A stretch of 64,000 bases of DNA from Bacteroides intestinalis (GCF_003464595.1 NZ_QRZF01000012.1:1-64000); one strand, 5' to 3'. Shown: positions 26,222 to 35,657, numbered from the stretch's first letter. The notes: generated by a model not told the origin, from the sequence alone. A program made the numbers and translations.

Positions 26222-27013
26222 TTAGGTTTCGCACCTGTATGTCTGCAGGTTATCGTAAGGAGCAGGAGATGAATGTATCGTTATATGCGATTGAAACTTT
26301 ATTTTTTGTGTAAGTAGCTTTTTTTCGTGTACTGCATCGGTAATTTCCATTGGTGTTTCTTCTTTATTTTCAAGTGTTTCATAGATTGAGATTGGTAAGC
26401 AGACACTATTGGATACACAGTTTCCGTCGGCACTACAAAAGCTAAGGTAGGCAATCAGTTCATCGTTCTGCCAGTCAGCTGGAAGTTGCAGCACGGCGTG
26501 ACAACCGGAACGTAGGGCGGCTTCCGTATCGTAAACGGCTGTTTCTTTATTTTTGTTATACACCAGTAGCATGGCTATATCCGTATCTTCTGCATTTCCC
26601 ATTCCGCTATTGTCCTGCCAATTAAAGTATATTTTATCCTCATTCTGTGTGGTCGTTCCCTCGAATATGGGCATTAGGGTTCCCATAGAAACCAATGCCC
26701 GGTTGAAGTCAATCGAGATTTCTTTTCCGTTACCCGTCACGGCTCTTTTCAGTGTATAGGACATGGCAGCATTGAATGCGGACTTTTCCTGTGTAAATTC
26801 CTTATAGCCGATACGAATAAAAGGCTTCATGGTTTTCAGGAAACTGAATGCCGTGGCAAACTTACCTCTCTGTTCCTGCTGTTTCAGTGTGCGCGGATTG
26901 CTGACTTTGGCCGCCCGTGCACGTATGTAGTATTTTGATTTCCAGTGAAACCCTACTACCGGTCCCACTTTGCCGGAGAAGCCTCCGAGTATGCCTTGAT
27001 TTATAATTCCCAT
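26222..27013 (-). CDS. DUF6266-family protein
   Basis: The start is placed at MGIINQGILGGFSGKVGPVVG, the conserved beginning of this family, rather than at the upstream in-frame ATG at 27082. The product is 263 residues with no signal peptide. Conserved features seen are the Gly-rich N-terminal segment, WKSKYYIRARAAKVSNPRT and FATAFSFLKTMKPFIRIGYK. The C-terminal part consists of two predicted beta-sandwich-like stretches. The family is found in Bacteroidetes and has no established function; the opening segment resembles those of some phage-like structural proteins only in a general way. The last 45 residues are variable and may be strain-specific. Confidence 0.75.
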   Translation of the reverse strand: MGIINQGILGGFSGKVGPVVGFHWKSKYYIRARAAKVSNPRTLKQQEQRGKFATAFSFLKTMKPFIRIGYKEFTQEKSAFNAAMSYTLKRAVTGNGKEISIDFNRALVSMGTLMPIFEGTTTQNEDKIYFNWQDNSGMGNAEDTDIAMLLVYNKNKETAVYDTEAALRSGCHAVLQLPADWQNDELIAYLSFCSADGNCVSNSVCLPISIYETLENKEETPMEITDAVHEKKLLTQKIKFQSHITIHSSPAPYDNLQTYRCET

Positions 27014-27314
27014 GATGTCGCATTTTGAATTGGTTATTCTGTTTCTGACGTAAAGGTATACATTTATATTTCCTTCAACCAAACGATTTTAGCGGTTTGT
27101 CCTCATGAATGTAATTTTTGCGTCCGTTTGCAGCGATTTGCTTAGTTGGCTATTCTTGCTTGGGGTTGATGGCTTAAAATATCTGCTTCTTACTTGGCAT
27201 ACACTTGCTCCGTATCAAATCCATACTTTCTCCACATAGAGGTACCTCTGAGTGGAGATTGTACGGAGCAAGTATAGCCCGGGTATGGTTTGGATAAATA
27301 GAAGATTTGTCGTT
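27014..27314. repeat. Intergenic region with a long imperfect palindrome
   Basis: Arms ACTTGCTCCGTA (27203-27214) and TACGGAGCAAGT (27262-27273) enclose TCTCCAC (27229-27235)/GTGGAGA (27252-27258) and a central perfect palindrome AGAGGTACCTCT (27238-27249). The left side has 11 extra bases, including CAAATCCATAC, whose near complement GTATGGTTTGG lies just outside the right arm (27283-27293). The structure could be a terminator for the minus-strand gene upstream, a recombination site or an operator. Confidence 0.6.
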
Positions 27315-29234
27315 TTATGGAAAAGTCTGTTTCCCATTTTGGATATAGAAAACTTTCTCTTCTTTCCCTCTGGTTAAGTCCCGGAGATGAAGTAATGTAT
27401 TTTTCGGAATACTATCAAAAACAAGGGTATCTGTTTGAGCTTTTTGTCTGGAGATATATTTCCAACCCTCATATCCATCATTGTACCCAATTTCATAAAC
27501 ATCTCCTATTCGTATGAAATTGTCATCATTGCGTGGTGTATAGGTCAAGCAATCTATATACACGTCTTTTCCAAAATCGATGGTGATCCAACTTCCTTTT
27601 TGCTTGGAAACAATCCAAGTTAAAGGATTATGATCCAGACATTCTTGTAATTTCTCTGGAGGAAGCTGTCCTTCATAATTATTTTCGCTGATATCCACAG
27701 GGTCCACCAGTTGCTTTTTGTAATAAAAATCCAGATCGGCGATTTCAAGGAATCGCTCGTCCGGGGCAGTATAGCGGATATATCTGCATTTTACAGGAGT
27801 ATGAAGGTATACTTTATTCACGCTGACTTTTGGAGTATCTACAATATGATATAATAATTGTTTTTGTTTGAAGCTCTCTGATTCTGAACTATATATCTTT
27901 GCCCCCACCACTTTTACCATATGCTTGACTACTCGTAAGTAAAGTGGGCATTTACGGGTCACAGTGATACTTTCGTAGTTATCTCTATCGGGTATAAAGG
28001 TTATGGAAGAATCTCCTTTCAGTACAAAAGGATATCCTGCTGGCCGATATTCTAGCCCGTTATAATAAAGAGGCTGATAGGCAATATCAGGTTCTATATT
28101 TCGGAAAGTAGCTTTTTTGTCAACCACTTTTGTCATATCAATAGGTAGCCATCCTTCAGGACTAAAAACCCCGATATACATGTATTTTTCGGATGAATCT
28201 TCGGAAGGAACTTCATGGCTGCTCTCAAAATATTCTGCACTGACATCTTTTTTAAAGAAATTCTTAAAAAATGATGGAACTTTTGGGTCTTGAAGTATGC
28301 CTTCAAATGTTTCCGGTTGCATACCGAAGCACTTTCGTAATACTTTGCCTTTCTTTCTTCCATCTTCATATTTATCATGTCTCACTGCATCTTCTTCTGT
28401 AAACCAGAACGGAATGTAGCGTTGCGTGGTATCTAACACTACATTCCAAGTGTGTCCTGTCAAATTGTCTGGTGAAAGGGGGAGTTCATCTACTGCAGCA
28501 GGGATGCCTAATGAACGTAATATGTATATCAGGTAGTCACAAGAATCTACACATTTTCCTACTCGATACTTTAATAAGAATTGGGCTCCCAGGTGCGGCA
28601 AGTTCAGATTACGGTTGAAAATGAATTTTTCATTTCTTAGATATTGTCCTATGACATTGGAGGCTTTAATGATATCTGATCCTGTATATATAGAGTCCAA
28701 AAGGAATGCGAATTTTTTATGATAATCAGATCTCCATCTCTCCAGTGGTTCATTGTCTATCCGGTAAGGAAGGATAAGTTCGCAAAAATCATCGAACGTA
28801 AAATATTTATTCCATGGTCTTTTCTCCCATTCTTCAAAAGCCAGATCTATATTCTCTATCAGGTAATCAGCTGTTATTACATGGGCATCATATGTTTTGG
28901 GGAGATTGTCGTATCTGAAACCTTTTAAAGGATTCACCTTATCATCTGGTAATTTCCCATTCTCATCAACACTTGCTTTGATGGCTTTTATGCTGTCTAA
29001 TATATGACCAGTATAACTAAAATAGTACGGCATATTTTCTATGAGAAAATGAGCAGCCTTTGATTTTAGTGAATCTTTGCTGTAGTGTTCCAAAACTTTT
29101 ATTAGTTCAGTACGATTGTCTCCGGCAAAATCCAAGGCATATTCCAGACGGTGGTTTTCCTCTTTGCATGAGATCACTGTAAAAAGCAGGATAATACTGA
29201 GGGTACAGATCTGTTTGAATGATTTGTTCTCCAT
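27315..29234 (-). CDS. Lipoprotein with transglutaminase-like domain
   Basis: A 639-residue envelope lipoprotein (signal ending TVISC, Cys near residue 23). After a helical region it has a transglutaminase-like papain fold: the catalytic Cys sits in RVGKCVDSCDYLIYILRSLG, the His in TGHTWNVVLD and the Asp at the end of that strand. The C-terminal part (about 360-600) is beta-rich, with a segment similar to F5/8-type discoidin domains (LTWIVSKQKGSWITIDFGKD). Such Bacteroidetes proteins are thought to bind or modify polypeptides or glycans in the envelope; the substrate is unknown. Its minus-strand -7 box (TATTTTTG) is at 29255-29262. Confidence 0.75.
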   Translation of the reverse strand: MENKSFKQICTLSIILLFTVISCKEENHRLEYALDFAGDNRTELIKVLEHYSKDSLKSKAAHFLIENMPYYFSYTGHILDSIKAIKASVDENGKLPDDKVNPLKGFRYDNLPKTYDAHVITADYLIENIDLAFEEWEKRPWNKYFTFDDFCELILPYRIDNEPLERWRSDYHKKFAFLLDSIYTGSDIIKASNVIGQYLRNEKFIFNRNLNLPHLGAQFLLKYRVGKCVDSCDYLIYILRSLGIPAAVDELPLSPDNLTGHTWNVVLDTTQRYIPFWFTEEDAVRHDKYEDGRKKGKVLRKCFGMQPETFEGILQDPKVPSFFKNFFKKDVSAEYFESSHEVPSEDSSEKYMYIGVFSPEGWLPIDMTKVVDKKATFRNIEPDIAYQPLYYNGLEYRPAGYPFVLKGDSSITFIPDRDNYESITVTRKCPLYLRVVKHMVKVVGAKIYSSESESFKQKQLLYHIVDTPKVSVNKVYLHTPVKCRYIRYTAPDERFLEIADLDFYYKKQLVDPVDISENNYEGQLPPEKLQECLDHNPLTWIVSKQKGSWITIDFGKDVYIDCLTYTPRNDDNFIRIGDVYEIGYNDGYEGWKYISRQKAQTDTLVFDSIPKNTLLHLRDLTRGKEEKVFYIQNGKQTFP

Positions 29235-29254
29235 AATATATTTTTTGTAGACGA

Positions 29255-29389
29255 CAAAAATAGAGTAGAATACATCATTTGTATATGCCTACTCTTGCCA
29301 AATATGTATACTTTACCGTGTATTACTGGTTTGTATATAGTTTTGGCGAGTATGGGCATGGGCGGTTTCAGTATTCTTCTCTACTTTTG
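29255..29389. promoter_or_regulatory. Divergent promoter region with competing dyads
   Basis: A minus-strand -7 box (29255-29262) and a plus-strand TACTTTTG (29382-29389) flank two overlapping dyads. Dyad 1 pairs AGAGTAG (29262-29268) with CTACTCT (29289-29295). Dyad 2 pairs TACTCTTGCCAAA (29290-29302) with TTTTGGCGAGTA (29341-29352). The shared segment CTACTCT can join only one at a time. Confidence 0.5.
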
Positions 29390-29513
29390 TATAAAAATGA
29401 TGCTGGGAAATAATATTCTGGCATTGGGTGAAATTTTATAGTGTGGAGGAGTTTAAAAGAATAGGGGGCAGAATAGTTGTTGATTTATATTGTAAATTTA
29501 ATTTTTATTTATT

Positions 29514-29819
29514 ATGAAGAAAAGTGTTTTTGGAGGGATATTTGCCCTTGCATTTTTAGTGATTGCTGGCTATGGAGTAAAAAGTGTGAAGAATCATGCT
29601 AGATTATCGTATTTGGCATTGGAGAATGTAGAGGCATTGGCTAGTAGTAGTGAAGGAACCGACGCTGGTTTTTGTTTTTTGGAACAAGCATTTTATGGTG
29701 AATATAGCTATCAATCTTTTTGCGATAAAGAAACTAGTGATAGTAAAATTTATCCGTGTCCATCATCGCAATCATGGGGTAATTATTTAAAATCTGCACA
29801 AGATCGGTGTACTAAATAA
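29514..29819 (+). CDS. NVEALA-family exported Cys-containing peptide
   Basis: A 101-residue precursor with a membrane-spanning leader (residues 4-22) followed by the family hallmark LENVEALA (residues 36-43). The part after the motif is about 58 residues, rich in Ser, Gly and Tyr, with four Cys (54, 70, 82, 99) suited to two disulfides. NVEALA proteins are Bacteroidetes-specific exported peptides of unknown function; the conserved motif probably marks a processing site. A perfect hairpin directly after the gene (29838-29882) may raise its level over the downstream genes. It heads a ten-gene cluster that includes a signal peptidase and thioredoxin-fold proteins that could process and fold it. 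Confidence 0.8.
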   Translation: MKKSVFGGIFALAFLVIAGYGVKSVKNHARLSYLALENVEALASSSEGTDAGFCFLEQAFYGEYSYQSFCDKETSDSKIYPCPSSQSWGNYLKSAQDRCTK

Positions 29820-29837
29820 TTATATTCTCAAAGATTG

Positions 29838-29888
29838 ATATTGGCTTCTTCTATGTGATGAAATACACAAAGAAGCCAATATTACTTT
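29838..29888 (+). terminator. Hairpin terminator/attenuator after the NVEALA gene
   Basis: ATATTGGCTTCTT (29838-29850) and AAGAAGCCAATAT (29870-29882) form a perfect 13-bp stem followed by TACTTTT. It lies between the peptide gene and the rest of the cluster and probably allows partial read-through. Confidence 0.75.
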
Positions 29889-29923
29889 TATAGGATGTCT
29901 AATTACTAAACTGAATTGAAAAT

Positions 29924-31042
29924 ATGAAAAGAATTAAGGAGGTATTTTGTTTTGTGCTGATCTTAAGTATTTGCATTAGTTGTAACAAGAAGAATGACAA
30001 CATGTATTTTAATGGGGAAATCCGAAATTTTGAAGTTCTTGGAAGCACGAAAAAAGTCACATTAGAAACCATCTCATTAGATGGAGCTAACTTTGGGTGG
30101 TTGGCAGTATTTGATTCACTTATGATTTTTAGAAATCCTAAATTAGTAAATCGATTTTTTAGCATATTTAATGTCGATAATGGTGAAGAATTAGGTACTT
30201 TTTGCAATAAGGGGGGAGGTCCTGATGAACTTTCTGATTGTCACAAAATTTTTAATTTTTTTAAAGAAGGTGATGATCTAAAGACTTTATTATTGGAAAA
30301 TTATGAAGAAAAAATGTTCATTTGGAATATAACTCAATCGGTTAAGCAAGGCACTACTGTTATTGATACTATTATTTCGTATGCCTCTGAAAAAGACAAT
30401 AAAAGTGCTCCCTATGGTTCTTTCTTTTTTCAAAAAGATAATACTTTGCTTGCTAAGGTTCAATCTGTGCCATTAGGTAATGGAGATGCTACTTTACCGT
30501 TCTATCAACAACGGACAATTGATACAAATAAGTTATTGAAAAATTATTCGATTTATAAGCAATCAGTAAAAGATAGAGACTCTCCTACTACGGCTCAAAC
30601 CTTTTCCAGTTCTAATGATGCTTGCAAACTAGATGGTACTAAAGTGGTACAAGCTATGCTCTACCTCCCACAATTGAATATTTTAGATGTTGAGACAGGT
30701 CAAGTTGTTGGATTTCGTATGAAGGGGGCCCCTGATTTTTCTATCTTTGAAGACGAGAAAGATGTATATAATATCTATTATATTGGGGTACAAGCAGACG
30801 ATAACTATATTTATGCATTATATTGGGGAAAAGAGTCATGGGGACGATTTGATGTTCCATATGTTAATACAATCCATGTATTTGACTGGAATGGGAATTT
30901 TGTGCAGGCAATTGAGGTGGATCGTGGTCTTGATGCAATATGGATAGATCCAACAAGAAACAGGCTGTATGTAACGAGTCCTAAGGTGGATGACGTTTTT
31001 TATTTGGATTTGGATGGTATCTTGGGTGAGGTTGTTCAATAA
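29924..31042 (+). CDS. BF3164-type TolB-like propeller lipoprotein, paralogue 1
   Basis: A 372-residue lipoprotein (lipobox SICISC) with a predicted six-bladed propeller. Family signs are GTFCNKGGGPDEL in the first blades and the closing HVFDWNGNFVQAI, DPTRNRLYVTSPKVDDVFYL. Such proteins (BF3164 family) sit in the Bacteroides envelope and have no known activity. Paralogues are encoded at 33604 and 35658. A 149-bp tract (30668-30816) is identical to 36402-36550 while the flanks differ, a sign of recent gene conversion. The DUF1573 gene follows after 30 bp. Confidence 0.8.
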   Translation: MKRIKEVFCFVLILSICISCNKKNDNMYFNGEIRNFEVLGSTKKVTLETISLDGANFGWLAVFDSLMIFRNPKLVNRFFSIFNVDNGEELGTFCNKGGGPDELSDCHKIFNFFKEGDDLKTLLLENYEEKMFIWNITQSVKQGTTVIDTIISYASEKDNKSAPYGSFFFQKDNTLLAKVQSVPLGNGDATLPFYQQRTIDTNKLLKNYSIYKQSVKDRDSPTTAQTFSSSNDACKLDGTKVVQAMLYLPQLNILDVETGQVVGFRMKGAPDFSIFEDEKDVYNIYYIGVQADDNYIYALYWGKESWGRFDVPYVNTIHVFDWNGNFVQAIEVDRGLDAIWIDPTRNRLYVTSPKVDDVFYLDLDGILGEVVQ

Positions 31043-31072
31043 TGTATAATGCTGTTTTGTAAATAATTATCT

Positions 31073-31933
31073 ATGAGGTGTTTATATTTGTTGCTGATAA
31101 CCTCTTGTTTTTATTCTTGCAAGGATAGAAGAGATAATATCACTCGACTAGTAAATGAATGGGAAGGAAAAGAAATAGTCTTTCCTGCTCACTCCATATT
31201 TACTGTTCAAGGAGAAGATACAGTACTCTTTTCTTTTTCAGGTGCCGATTATAAGATTGTCTCTTATATAGATTCAGTTGGCTGTACGGGGTGTAAATTG
31301 CATTTGCCGCGTTGGAGGAGATTTATGTATAAGGTGGATACTTTGATGAATAATAGTGTTCCATTTGTGTTCTATTTCCATCCAAAAAATATTGAAGACC
31401 TGTGTTATATAACACGTCGTGATGCCTTTACTCATCCCGTTTGTTTTGATGTATCTGATGAGTTCAATGCTTTGAACCATTTTCCTTCAGAAAGAGCTTT
31501 TCAGACGTTTCTATTAGATAGAGAAAATAAGATAATAGCTATTGGCAATCCAATCCTCAATCCTAAAGTGAAAGAACTATATCTTAAAATATTGACGGGT
31601 AATATTTCAAAAACAACTACTACTTCAATGACGGAAGTCACTCTTGATAAATTGAAGTTAGATTTTGGTTCTTTTATGTATTCAGAAATTCAAGAACGTA
31701 GCTTTGTTTTAACTAATAGAGGCGAGACACCTTTGATTATTCAAGATATTATAACTTCTTGTGGTTGTATGAAGGTGAGATATGATAAAAGCCCTGTCCC
31801 ACCTGGAGGCAAATTAGAGATAACTGTTATTTATAAAGCTGAAAAAGCGGAGTATTTTAATAAAACGATAACAGTGTATTGTAATATAGTATCTTCTCCG
31901 ATCATGCTGAAGATAGAGGGAAGTGCAGAATAA
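31073..31933 (+). CDS. Thioredoxin-like plus DUF1573 lipoprotein, paralogue 1
   Basis: A 286-residue lipoprotein (TSCFYSC near the start). The N-terminal half carries a thioredoxin-fold core with Cys-Thr-Gly-Cys in DSVGCTGCKLHLPRW and then FVFYFHPKN. The C-terminal half (about 185-286) is a DUF1573 Ig-like domain: KLDFGSFMYSEIQERSFVLT, the paired-Cys motif TSCGCMKVRYD and VPPGGKLEITVIY. The combination suggests a surface or periplasmic thiol-active partner, plausible for folding the Cys-containing NVEALA peptide, though this is inference. The paralogue at 34753 is about 85 percent identical by eye. A 9-bp hairpin (31956-31983) follows the gene. Confidence 0.82.
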   Translation: MRCLYLLLITSCFYSCKDRRDNITRLVNEWEGKEIVFPAHSIFTVQGEDTVLFSFSGADYKIVSYIDSVGCTGCKLHLPRWRRFMYKVDTLMNNSVPFVFYFHPKNIEDLCYITRRDAFTHPVCFDVSDEFNALNHFPSERAFQTFLLDRENKIIAIGNPILNPKVKELYLKILTGNISKTTTTSMTEVTLDKLKLDFGSFMYSEIQERSFVLTNRGETPLIIQDIITSCGCMKVRYDKSPVPPGGKLEITVIYKAEKAEYFNKTITVYCNIVSSPIMLKIEGSAE

Positions 31934-32002
31934 GTAAATAAAAAGATGAAGCATGAGTAATGAATTCCTTTATGTTCATTACTTGTTTAATTATGATCCG
32001 TT

Positions 32003-33541
32003 ATGCGTTTTAGAAATAAAATATTATATATTTCTTTTTTACTTCTACTATCATGTAAGAATGCAGATGAGCTAAGTAAGATTCTGTTAAAAGGGGATGC
32101 TGATTATCTGGAAGGCTCATTTTCTGAGTTTCCAATGGATATGTATAGGCCTGCTAAATTATATGTGATTGGTAATAAATTAATCGTTTTTGATGATGTA
32201 AAGGAAGAACTTTTCAAAGTTTTTAAAATACCTACACTAGATTATTGTTATTCGTTTGGCAAAAAAGGAGGCGGTCCAGATGAGTTTCATTTGCTTGATA
32301 AAGAAACAATCAATGTTGGAGATGATTTGGAAATTTTATATCGGAATAAGCTTCATCATTATTATGTCACAGATTCTTCGTTTCTAAAAATTAAGTCAGA
32401 TGATAAATCTCATGATTTGGTATTGACTTCAGTCAATCCAATTAATAACTTCAAGTGTTTGAAGCAGTCTTTGTATATCTGTAATAATGACTTTAATAAA
32501 AATGATGAGGAATTTTGTCTGCTAGATCTTAAGACTAAAAAAGAGACAAAGTTTGGGAGAATAGATAAGAAGAAAAATGAAGTTAGTATTCAAGATTTGG
32601 ATGCTTATTTATCAAAATCTATTTGTACAAATGAGTCTTTACAACGATTTGCAGCATTTTATTATCATCGGCCTGTCTTTAAAATTTATAATAGTAATAT
32701 GCAGATGCTTAAAACTGTTGAAATAGAACAAGATAAGACTCAATTTGACCCTAAAGTAATTTACTTTACTGAGCCATATGCAACGGAAAAGTATATTTAT
32801 GTAATGTGGATATGTAAAAGTAAACAAGCTGTTGAAAGAGATATAGATGCTTTTCGCCCTGAGATTCTTGTCTTTAACTGGGATGGTGAGTTGTTGCGTA
32901 GGATTATTGTAAATAAACCGATTATAAGTTTTGCGGTATCTGAAGCGTATAAGGAATTTTATGCCGTTTCTTTTTCTGAGGCAGATATTAATAGAATTTA
33001 TAAGTTTAAATTGCCTGATATGAATTCGGATAATAGCATGGCATCATCTAGTATTTCAAATGATTTCTATTCAATAATACCAATGGGTAATTATCATTTT
33101 GCTCGAGAAGAGACAGTTAATGCCACATTTGAGAAAGATGGCTATATTATGAATATTGTTAATCTTGCAAGTGGTGAATTGAAGAAGCGGGGTAAATATA
33201 AGTCGTTGGGTGGAATATCTTTGACTTATTATGCTCCCTCTGATGAGAAGGCTGACTTAAATAAAAAGATGCGGGAGATTATTTCGATAGAAACAGCTAA
33301 AAGAATAGATACACTGGATATTGATAAAAGGTCTGTTATACGTGTAGCTCGTTCTCAATCTTTGAAAGACTATTATGGAAATGTTACTCAAGCGAGATAC
33401 TGTGATTACATTCAGAAACAAACAAATAAAATAATAAAGTTTTCTATATTTATGGAAAATGGAGGTGATGAATCCATACAGTTTATCCCTCCTTTATCGC
33501 AGGACATAGAAAGAATGTTATCTTCATTAAGACTCAAATAA
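32003..33541 (+). CDS. BF3164-like propeller lipoprotein with extra C-terminal domain
   Basis: A 512-residue lipoprotein (LLLLSC near residue 18). The first 340 residues resemble the propeller proteins of this cluster (YSFGKKGGGPDEF, EILVFNWDGELLRR) but are clearly divergent from the other three. From about residue 350 to the end there is a separate region of some 160 residues, beginning near NDFYSIIPMGNYHFA and including the basic stretch TLDIDKRSVIRVARSQSLK and QARYCDYIQKQTNKIIK. I do not recognise this domain. The gene lies between two copies of the propeller/DUF1573 cassette. Confidence 0.7.
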   Translation: MRFRNKILYISFLLLLSCKNADELSKILLKGDADYLEGSFSEFPMDMYRPAKLYVIGNKLIVFDDVKEELFKVFKIPTLDYCYSFGKKGGGPDEFHLLDKETINVGDDLEILYRNKLHHYYVTDSSFLKIKSDDKSHDLVLTSVNPINNFKCLKQSLYICNNDFNKNDEEFCLLDLKTKKETKFGRIDKKKNEVSIQDLDAYLSKSICTNESLQRFAAFYYHRPVFKIYNSNMQMLKTVEIEQDKTQFDPKVIYFTEPYATEKYIYVMWICKSKQAVERDIDAFRPEILVFNWDGELLRRIIVNKPIISFAVSEAYKEFYAVSFSEADINRIYKFKLPDMNSDNSMASSSISNDFYSIIPMGNYHFAREETVNATFEKDGYIMNIVNLASGELKKRGKYKSLGGISLTYYAPSDEKADLNKKMREIISIETAKRIDTLDIDKRSVIRVARSQSLKDYYGNVTQARYCDYIQKQTNKIIKFSIFMENGGDESIQFIPPLSQDIERMLSSLRLK

Positions 33542-33603
33542 GGTAAATATTGCTGCGATTATTGATTTTAGCTGAAAAAATAGAGAACTTCTAAATAGAA
33601 AAT

Positions 33604-34710
33604 ATGGAAAGAATTAGAGAGATACTTTGTCTTGTGATAATTTTGACTACTTGTGTAAGTTGTCATAAAAATGATGACAGTACGTATTTCAATGGTGAAA
33701 TACGAACTATTGAAGATGGCATTAAAAACGTGAAAAAGGTTACATTGAAAGTTGTCCCTTTGGATGGAGCAAATTTCGGATGGCTATCGACATATGACTC
33801 ACTCATGTTTTTCTTAAATCCCAAGTTGACAGATCGTTTTTATAATATATTTAATATAGATACCGGAAAAGAAATAGGAACTTTTGGTAATAAAGGAGGA
33901 GGTCCTGAAGAAGTTTCTACTTTTGCTCCGATCTTTCAATTTTTTAAAGAAGGAGGCGAATTAAAAACTCTACTTTTTGCTCCTAATGAAGAGAAATTAT
34001 TTGTCTGGAATATAACTCAGTCGATTAGGCAGAGTACAACTATCATGGATCGAATTATTCCATATACTTGGAGGGCAGAGAATGATGGTGCTCCTTATCT
34101 CCTAATGTTTCTTCTGAATGAAAATACGTTAATTGCTGAGTTACAATCTTTCCCACTTAGTGATGAAGAAGCCACTTTACCGATTTATCAGAAGCGGACA
34201 TTTGACACAAATAAGCTGTTGGAGAGCTATTCAAGTTACAAGAAATCAGTTAAAAATAGTGAGGCATCTATTTTACCAGAGTCTTTTTTCTATTCTAATG
34301 ATGCTTTTAAGCCGGATAGAACTAAAGTTGTGCAAGCTATGGTTAATCTTCCGCAATTGAATATCTTAGATGTGGAAACAGGGCAAACTGTAGGTTACCG
34401 TATGAAAGGAGGGCCGGATTTTACTATATTTGAAGGCACTGGAGAAATAAAGAAGTATTATACAAGAGTGCAGGCAGATGATAATTACATTTATACATTA
34501 TATTGGGGAAAGGAACGCTGGAAACATTTTGAAGTTCCATATATGAATATCATTCATGTTTATGATTGGTATGGAAACTTAGTACAGAAGATAGAAACTG
34601 ATCGAGGTATTGATCAGATGTGGATAGATCCAACAAGGAATAGGCTGTATGTAACTAGTCCTAAGGTTGATGATATCTTTTATTTGGATCTGGATAGTAT
34701 TTGGGATTAG
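33604..34710 (+). CDS. BF3164-type TolB-like propeller lipoprotein, paralogue 2
   Basis: A 368-residue lipoprotein (lipobox TTCVSC) built like the protein at 29924: GTFGNKGGGPEEV, VYDWYGNLVQKI and a closing DPTRNRLYVTSPKVDDIFYL. It is the most divergent of the three close paralogues. It pairs with the DUF1573 gene 42 bp downstream, repeating the cassette at 29924-31933. Confidence 0.8.
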   Translation: MERIREILCLVIILTTCVSCHKNDDSTYFNGEIRTIEDGIKNVKKVTLKVVPLDGANFGWLSTYDSLMFFLNPKLTDRFYNIFNIDTGKEIGTFGNKGGGPEEVSTFAPIFQFFKEGGELKTLLFAPNEEKLFVWNITQSIRQSTTIMDRIIPYTWRAENDGAPYLLMFLLNENTLIAELQSFPLSDEEATLPIYQKRTFDTNKLLESYSSYKKSVKNSEASILPESFFYSNDAFKPDRTKVVQAMVNLPQLNILDVETGQTVGYRMKGGPDFTIFEGTGEIKKYYTRVQADDNYIYTLYWGKERWKHFEVPYMNIIHVYDWYGNLVQKIETDRGIDQMWIDPTRNRLYVTSPKVDDIFYLDLDSIWD

Positions 34711-34752
34711 GTTGTTCAATAGCGTATGATGGAATTTTAGGTGTAATTATCT

Positions 34753-35613
34753 ATGAGATATTTATATTTATTACTGACAATCTCTTGCTTTTATTCTTGT
34801 AAGGATAGAAGAGATGATATTACTCAACTGGTAAATAAGTGGGAAGATAAGGAAATCGTTTTTCCTGCTCACTCCATTTTTACAGTTCAAGGAAGAGATA
34901 CGGTATCTTTTTCTTTTTCAGATGCTAATTATAAGATTGTTTCTTATATAGATTCTGTTGGATGTACAGGGTGTAAATTACACTTGCCACGTTGGAGGAG
35001 ATTTATGTATGAAGTAGATACTTTGATGAATGCTAGTGTTCCATTTGTATTTTATTTCCATCCAAAGAATATTGAAGATCTGCGTTACATAATACGTCGT
35101 GATACCTTTACTCATCCCGTCTGTCTTGATGTCTCTGATAAGTTCAATATTTTGAACCATTTTCCTTCGGAGAGAGCTTTTCAGACATTTCTATTAAATA
35201 AAAAAAATAAGATAATAGCCATTGGTAATCCAATTCTGAATCCTAAAGTGAAAGAATTATATCTTAAAATACTGGCGGGCAATATCTCAAAAACAACTAC
35301 TACTTCAATGACGGAAGTTGCTATTGATAACTTGAAGTTGGATTTTGGCTCTTTTATGCATTCGGAAATTCAAGAACGTAGCTTTGTCTTAACTAATATA
35401 GGTGAGGCGCCTTTGATTGTTCAAGATATTACCACTTCTTGTGGGTGTATGAAGACCAGATATGTCAAGAAGCCTATTCCTCCAGGGGAGAAATTAGAAA
35501 TAACTGTTATTTATGAAGCTGAACAGGCAGAGTATTTTAATAAAACGATAGCAATACATTGTAATATAAAATCTTCTCCGATAATACTGAGAATAGTGGG
35601 AAATTCAGAATGA
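34753..35613 (+). CDS. Thioredoxin-like plus DUF1573 lipoprotein, paralogue 2
   Basis: A 286-residue copy of the protein at 31073 with the same length, lipobox, DSVGCTGCKLHLPRW active-site region and TSCGCMKTRYV motif in the DUF1573 domain. Differences are mostly conservative, so both copies seem functional. The 3' end overlaps the first codons of the long form of the next frame, but the true start of that gene is 45 bp further on. Confidence 0.82.
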   Translation: MRYLYLLLTISCFYSCKDRRDDITQLVNKWEDKEIVFPAHSIFTVQGRDTVSFSFSDANYKIVSYIDSVGCTGCKLHLPRWRRFMYEVDTLMNASVPFVFYFHPKNIEDLRYIIRRDTFTHPVCLDVSDKFNILNHFPSERAFQTFLLNKKNKIIAIGNPILNPKVKELYLKILAGNISKTTTTSMTEVAIDNLKLDFGSFMHSEIQERSFVLTNIGEAPLIVQDITTSCGCMKTRYVKKPIPPGEKLEITVIYEAEQAEYFNKTIAIHCNIKSSPIILRIVGNSE

Positions 35614-35657
35614 TAGGTAGAAAATGCAGTTGCAGTGAAGAAACAAAAAATGAAAAT

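Noticed and set aside
29281..29340. A further 22-bp array (GTATA repeats)
   Set aside because: GTATA occurs at 29281, 29306 and 29333, so steps are 25 and 27 bp, and the units do not align.
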